Shown here: one piece after another, positions 5,508 to 7,729 of the stretch
Position numbering within the stretch: the first letter of the stretch is position 1
How the letters are laid out: the number at the start of each line of letters is the position of its first letter
From: Methylocystaceae bacterium
Lineage (GTDB): Bacteria > Pseudomonadota > Alphaproteobacteria > Rhizobiales > Beijerinckiaceae
DNA: 7,729 nt
Reading direction: 5' to 3'
Assembly: GCA_003105285.1 (NCBI GenBank)
Contig: PQAN01000101.1
Location: 1 to 7,729 of the forward strand
Notes under the pieces: generated by a model
What the model was told of the DNA's origin: nothing
Databases searched by the model: none
Seen by the model: the letters and a program-made list of their open reading frames with translations, nothing else
Program-made: the position numbers and the translations under genes

Positions 5508-7484
5508 CAGATCGAGGCCGTCGGCCGGATCCATCGCGCCTTGGCGGGCGAGCCCGCTCATGCGTTGCCGGATGATCTCTTGCTGCCGTGCGGCCTGCTC
5601 GGGCGTATCGTCGATGAAGGTGAACTCATTCGTATCCCGACGCGATGGCGTTGTCTCCTTCACGATCGCGACATGATCGGGCAGCTCTGGTTCCCGCCTC
5701 AGTCCGCCATTGGCGCTGTCCTCGGCGTTCGACAGCGCGACGAGATCGGTTGCCGGGCGCTGGACCGGCAGGGCCGACCAGTCGTCGAGCCGAGGCGTAT
5801 GGAGTGCCTCTTTCGGCGGCGGCAGAATCCGTTCGGCGAAGCGACGGTCCTCATAATAGCGCGCTTTCTTCGCGCGGATCGGATGCAGGCCCGACATCAT
5901 GACGATCTCGTCGGATGGCGGAAGCTGCATGATCTCGCCGGGGGTGAGCAGCGGGCGCGCCGTCTCGGAACGCGACACCATCAAATGACCGAGCCAGGGC
6001 GAAAGCCGATGGCCGGCATAGTTCTTCATCGCCTTCATCTCGGTCGCGGCGCCGAGCGCGTCGCTCACCCGCTTCGCCGTGCGCTCGTCATTGGTCGCGA
6101 AGGACACGCGCACATGGCAATTATCGAGGACGGAATTATTCGCCCCATAGGCCTTCTCGATCTGGTTCAGCGATTGCGCGATCAGGAAACTCTTCAGCCC
6201 GTAGCCCGCCATGAACGCCAGGGCGCTTTCGAAGAAGTCGAGCTGTCCGAGCGCCGGGAATTCGTCGAGCATGAGCAGCATTCGATGGCGGCGGCCCGTC
6301 GGGCGCAATTCCTCGGTCAGGCGTCGTCCGATCTGATTGAGCACGAGTCGGATCAGCGGCTTGGTGCGGCTGATGTCGGAGGGCGGCACCACGAGGTAGA
6401 GCGTGGCCGGGCGCGGATCGGACACGAGATCGGCGATCCGCCAGTCGCATTGGCGGGTCACTCTCGCCACGACCGGATCACGATACAGTCCGAGGAACGA
6501 CATGGCGGTGCTGAGGACGCCCGAACGCTCATTGTCGGATTTATTGAGCAACTCCCGCCCCGCCGAGGCGACGACGGGATGCGGGCCGGCCTCGCCGAGA
6601 TGGCGGGTGGTCATCATCGCCCGCAGCGTCGTCTCGATCGGCCGGTTCGGATCGGAGAGGAAAGCGGCGACGCCGGCGAGCGTCTTGTCGGCTTCGGCGT
6701 AGAGGACGTGGAGGATGGCGCCGACCAGCAGGGAGTGGCTGGTCTTCTCCCAATGGTTCCGGCGCTCGAGCGATCCTTCCGGGTCGACGAGAACGTCGGC
6801 GACATTCTGCACGTCGCGGACCTCCCACTCGCCCCTGCGCACTTCGAGCAGCGGATTATAGGCGGCCGAGGCGCCGTTGGTCGGATCGAACAGCAGGGCG
6901 CGGCCATGCCGCGCGCGAAATCCGGCGGTGATCTGCCAGTTTTCGCCCTTGATGTCGTGGACGATGGCCGAGCCCGGCCAGGTGAGCAGCGTCGGCACGA
7001 CGAGGCCCACGCCTTTTCCGGATCGCGTCGGAGCGAAGCAGAGAACATGCTCCGGTCCGTCGTGACGCAGATAGGCATTTTCGTGCCGGCCGAGCACGAC
7101 GCCGTCGGGGCCGAGCAGGCCGGCGGCCTTCATCTCGTCGAGCCGCGCCCAGCGGGCGGACCCATGGGTCTCCGCGTCATCGGCCTCGCGTGCGCGCCAG
7201 ATCGACATGGCGATCGCCGTAGCGATGGACAGCGGTCCGGCCGAAGCTGCGATATAGCCGCCTTCCACGAAGATCTCTGGCGCATAGGCGTCGAAAGCGT
7301 ACCACCACCAGAAGAAGGCGGGTGGCGGATAGAAAGGGAAACGGGTGAGCTCGAACCAGGGATGTCCGAGCTGCGACTGGAAGCCGAGGCGCCAGGCGGT
7401 CCATTCGGTCGCCGCCCATATCGTCGCCAGCACGATGAGCGACACGACGAGGATCTGGCCCCAGAGAATCTTGGTCGCCGACAT
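5505..7484 (-). CDS. traG: TraG/VirD4-type conjugative coupling protein (T4CP ATPase)
   Basis: From the ATG at 7484 this gives 659 residues, the usual full length for TraG of alphaproteobacterial elements. N-terminal membrane helices lie at about 7-28 and 74-96, with an aromatic stretch F-F-W-W-W-Y near 57-62. The nucleotide-binding domain shows Walker A A-P-T-R-S-G-K-G (151-158), the conserved I-V-H-D-I-K-G-E-N-W (174-183) and Walker B M-L-L-M-L-D-E-F (402-409). I-A-Q-S-L-N-Q-I (435-442) also matches the family. The protein forms a hexameric inner-membrane ATPase that links the relaxase-DNA complex to the type IV secretion channel. The frame extends four codons further to an ATG at 7496, but a GGAGG five bases before the second ATG supports 7484. 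The gene follows a relaxase tail and precedes a CopG-like gene, the standard order. The long antisense frame across it is a codon-bias shadow. Confidence 0.96.
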   Translation of the reverse strand: MSATKILWGQILVVSLIVLATIWAATEWTAWRLGFQSQLGHPWFELTRFPFYPPPAFFWWWYAFDAYAPEIFVEGGYIAASAGPLSIATAIAMSIWRAREADDAETHGSARWARLDEMKAAGLLGPDGVVLGRHENAYLRHDGPEHVLCFAPTRSGKGVGLVVPTLLTWPGSAIVHDIKGENWQITAGFRARHGRALLFDPTNGASAAYNPLLEVRRGEWEVRDVQNVADVLVDPEGSLERRNHWEKTSHSLLVGAILHVLYAEADKTLAGVAAFLSDPNRPIETTLRAMMTTRHLGEAGPHPVVASAGRELLNKSDNERSGVLSTAMSFLGLYRDPVVARVTRQCDWRIADLVSDPRPATLYLVVPPSDISRTKPLIRLVLNQIGRRLTEELRPTGRRHRMLLMLDEFPALGQLDFFESALAFMAGYGLKSFLIAQSLNQIEKAYGANNSVLDNCHVRVSFATNDERTAKRVSDALGAATEMKAMKNYAGHRLSPWLGHLMVSRSETARPLLTPGEIMQLPPSDEIVMMSGLHPIRAKKARYYEDRRFAERILPPPKEALHTPRLDDWSALPVQRPATDLVALSNAEDSANGGLRREPELPDHVAIVKETTPSRRDTNEFTFIDDTPEQAARQQEIIRQRMSGLARQGAMDPADGLDL

Positions 7485-7630
7485 GAACGCCTCCATTCGA
7501 ATAGAGCGAGGCGTCGAGACAAAGACGCGGTTTGAGGGGGTTCAAGCGTGTTCGTGTCGCGATCGTAGCGTGGCGAACAGCGGCGAAAAAATAATGGCGA
7601 CGTGAATCGGCGATCGACGCTGGTCGAGCG
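7485..7630. other. Non-coding spacer between relaxase and traG
   Basis: About 146 bases separate the relaxase stop from the preferred traG start. No credible small gene was found on either strand, and no convincing promoter boxes stand out. An AT-rich patch, AAAAAATAATGG on the plus strand near 7586-7597, breaks the otherwise GC-rich sequence. The hairpin noted at 7616-7632 lies at its right end. The spacer may hold a promoter for traG, but this is not shown by the sequence. Confidence 0.4.
7490..7494 (-). promoter_or_regulatory. Ribosome binding site deciding the traG start
   Basis: On the minus strand GGAGG (7494-7490) lies five bases before the ATG at 7484 and overlaps the upstream in-frame ATG at 7496-7494. 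No comparable purine-rich site precedes 7496. The shorter form, beginning M-S-A-T-K, is therefore the likelier product. Confidence 0.75.
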
Positions 7631-7632
7631 TC
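7616..7632 (-). repeat. Short inverted repeat at the relaxase stop codon
   Basis: GACGCT and AGCGTC form a perfect six-base inverted repeat around a five-base loop, overlapping the relaxase TGA. There is no adjacent T-run. It could be a weak terminator, a processing hairpin or a protein-binding site, and a six-base match may also be chance. Confidence 0.3.
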
Positions 7633-7729
7633 ACAAGCCCAATCCGCGCTTTCGACCAATGCTCCATTCGATGCCGCCGTCGTCTCGCGCCGCTCCGGAG
7701 ACATGCTGGCCGAGCTTTTTTTCGAGCGT
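7631..7729 (-). CDS. Relaxase C-terminus, DUF3363-type (5' part off the right edge)
   Basis: The minus strand reads in frame from the window edge for 32 codons to a TGA at 7633-7631. The peptide contains L-E-K-K-L-G-Q-H-V-S-G, then G-I-E-W-S-I-G-R-K-R-G-L-G-L at its end. This fits the usual C-terminus of RlxS-type relaxase/mobilization nucleases with a DUF3363 domain, where a W-x-I/F-G-R-x-R-G motif closes the protein. The relaxase nicks the origin of transfer and pilots the strand to the coupling protein. The position directly upstream of traG is the standard one in alphaproteobacterial conjugative elements and supports the call. Only the tail is present, so catalytic residues cannot be checked. 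The reading is based on a short stretch and rests partly on context. Confidence 0.7.
   Translation of the reverse strand, partial: TLEKKLGQHVSGAARDDGGIEWSIGRKRGLGL

Noticed and set aside
5541..7535. A 664-codon plus-strand open frame covering traG
   Set aside because: It is the antisense of a clear TraG coding sequence in GC-rich DNA. The translation is rich in R, G, E and H, has no recognisable domain and no ribosome binding site.
7177..7704. A 175-codon minus-strand frame spanning the relaxase-traG spacer
   Set aside because: It is out of frame with both traG and the relaxase tail, each of which has recognisable motifs, and it shows no domain of its own.

Overview
The window looks like accessory DNA of a high-GC alphaproteobacterium, probably a member of the Hyphomicrobiales (Rhizobiales). 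The main clue is the right third. It carries a relaxase tail, then a TraG/VirD4 coupling protein, then a CopG-type ribbon-helix-helix protein, in the order typical of integrative conjugative elements and plasmids of that group. The species cannot be named from the sequence. No rRNA, tRNA, CRISPR array, transposase or integrase is visible.

Left block (1-1461, minus strand): this is the remains of a compact operon. Read from right to left it holds the 3' half of a HIT-family (histidine triad) gene that has lost its 5' end, a complete histidine-phosphatase gene, and a DUF422 'carotenoid biosynthesis' membrane protein that runs off the left edge. The HIT fragment has no start codon, and its frame closes at 1462-1464. 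It lies antisense to what would otherwise look like the 5' part of the next plus-strand gene.

Middle block (1417-4970, plus strand): a DUF2975 four-helix membrane protein overlaps by one base a small YozG-type Cro/C1 regulator, a well-known two-gene pair. Next come an exported aspartyl-protease-like protein with a C-terminal PDZ domain and a GT1-type glycosyltransferase. The first two are translationally coupled. The third follows 27 nt later and may share the transcript. The glycosyltransferase is set off by a 120-135 nt gap containing a palindrome.

Right block (5052-7729, minus strand): the last 32 codons of a DUF3363-type relaxase, then traG, then copG. The traG stop codon is part of the copG ribosome binding site. 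In related elements trbB and the rest of the type IV secretion (mating-pair) genes normally follow copG directly. Here the module stops and a convergent glycosyltransferase gene begins, so 4971-5051 is a candidate boundary of the conjugative region.

Overall the window appears to be a patchwork. A regulatory/envelope cassette sits between a truncated chromosomal-type operon and an incomplete or rearranged conjugation module. No clearly new multi-gene system is evident. The most notable points are the hidden HIT gene remnant, the protease-like protein with altered catalytic motifs in both lobes, and the abrupt end of the transfer module.
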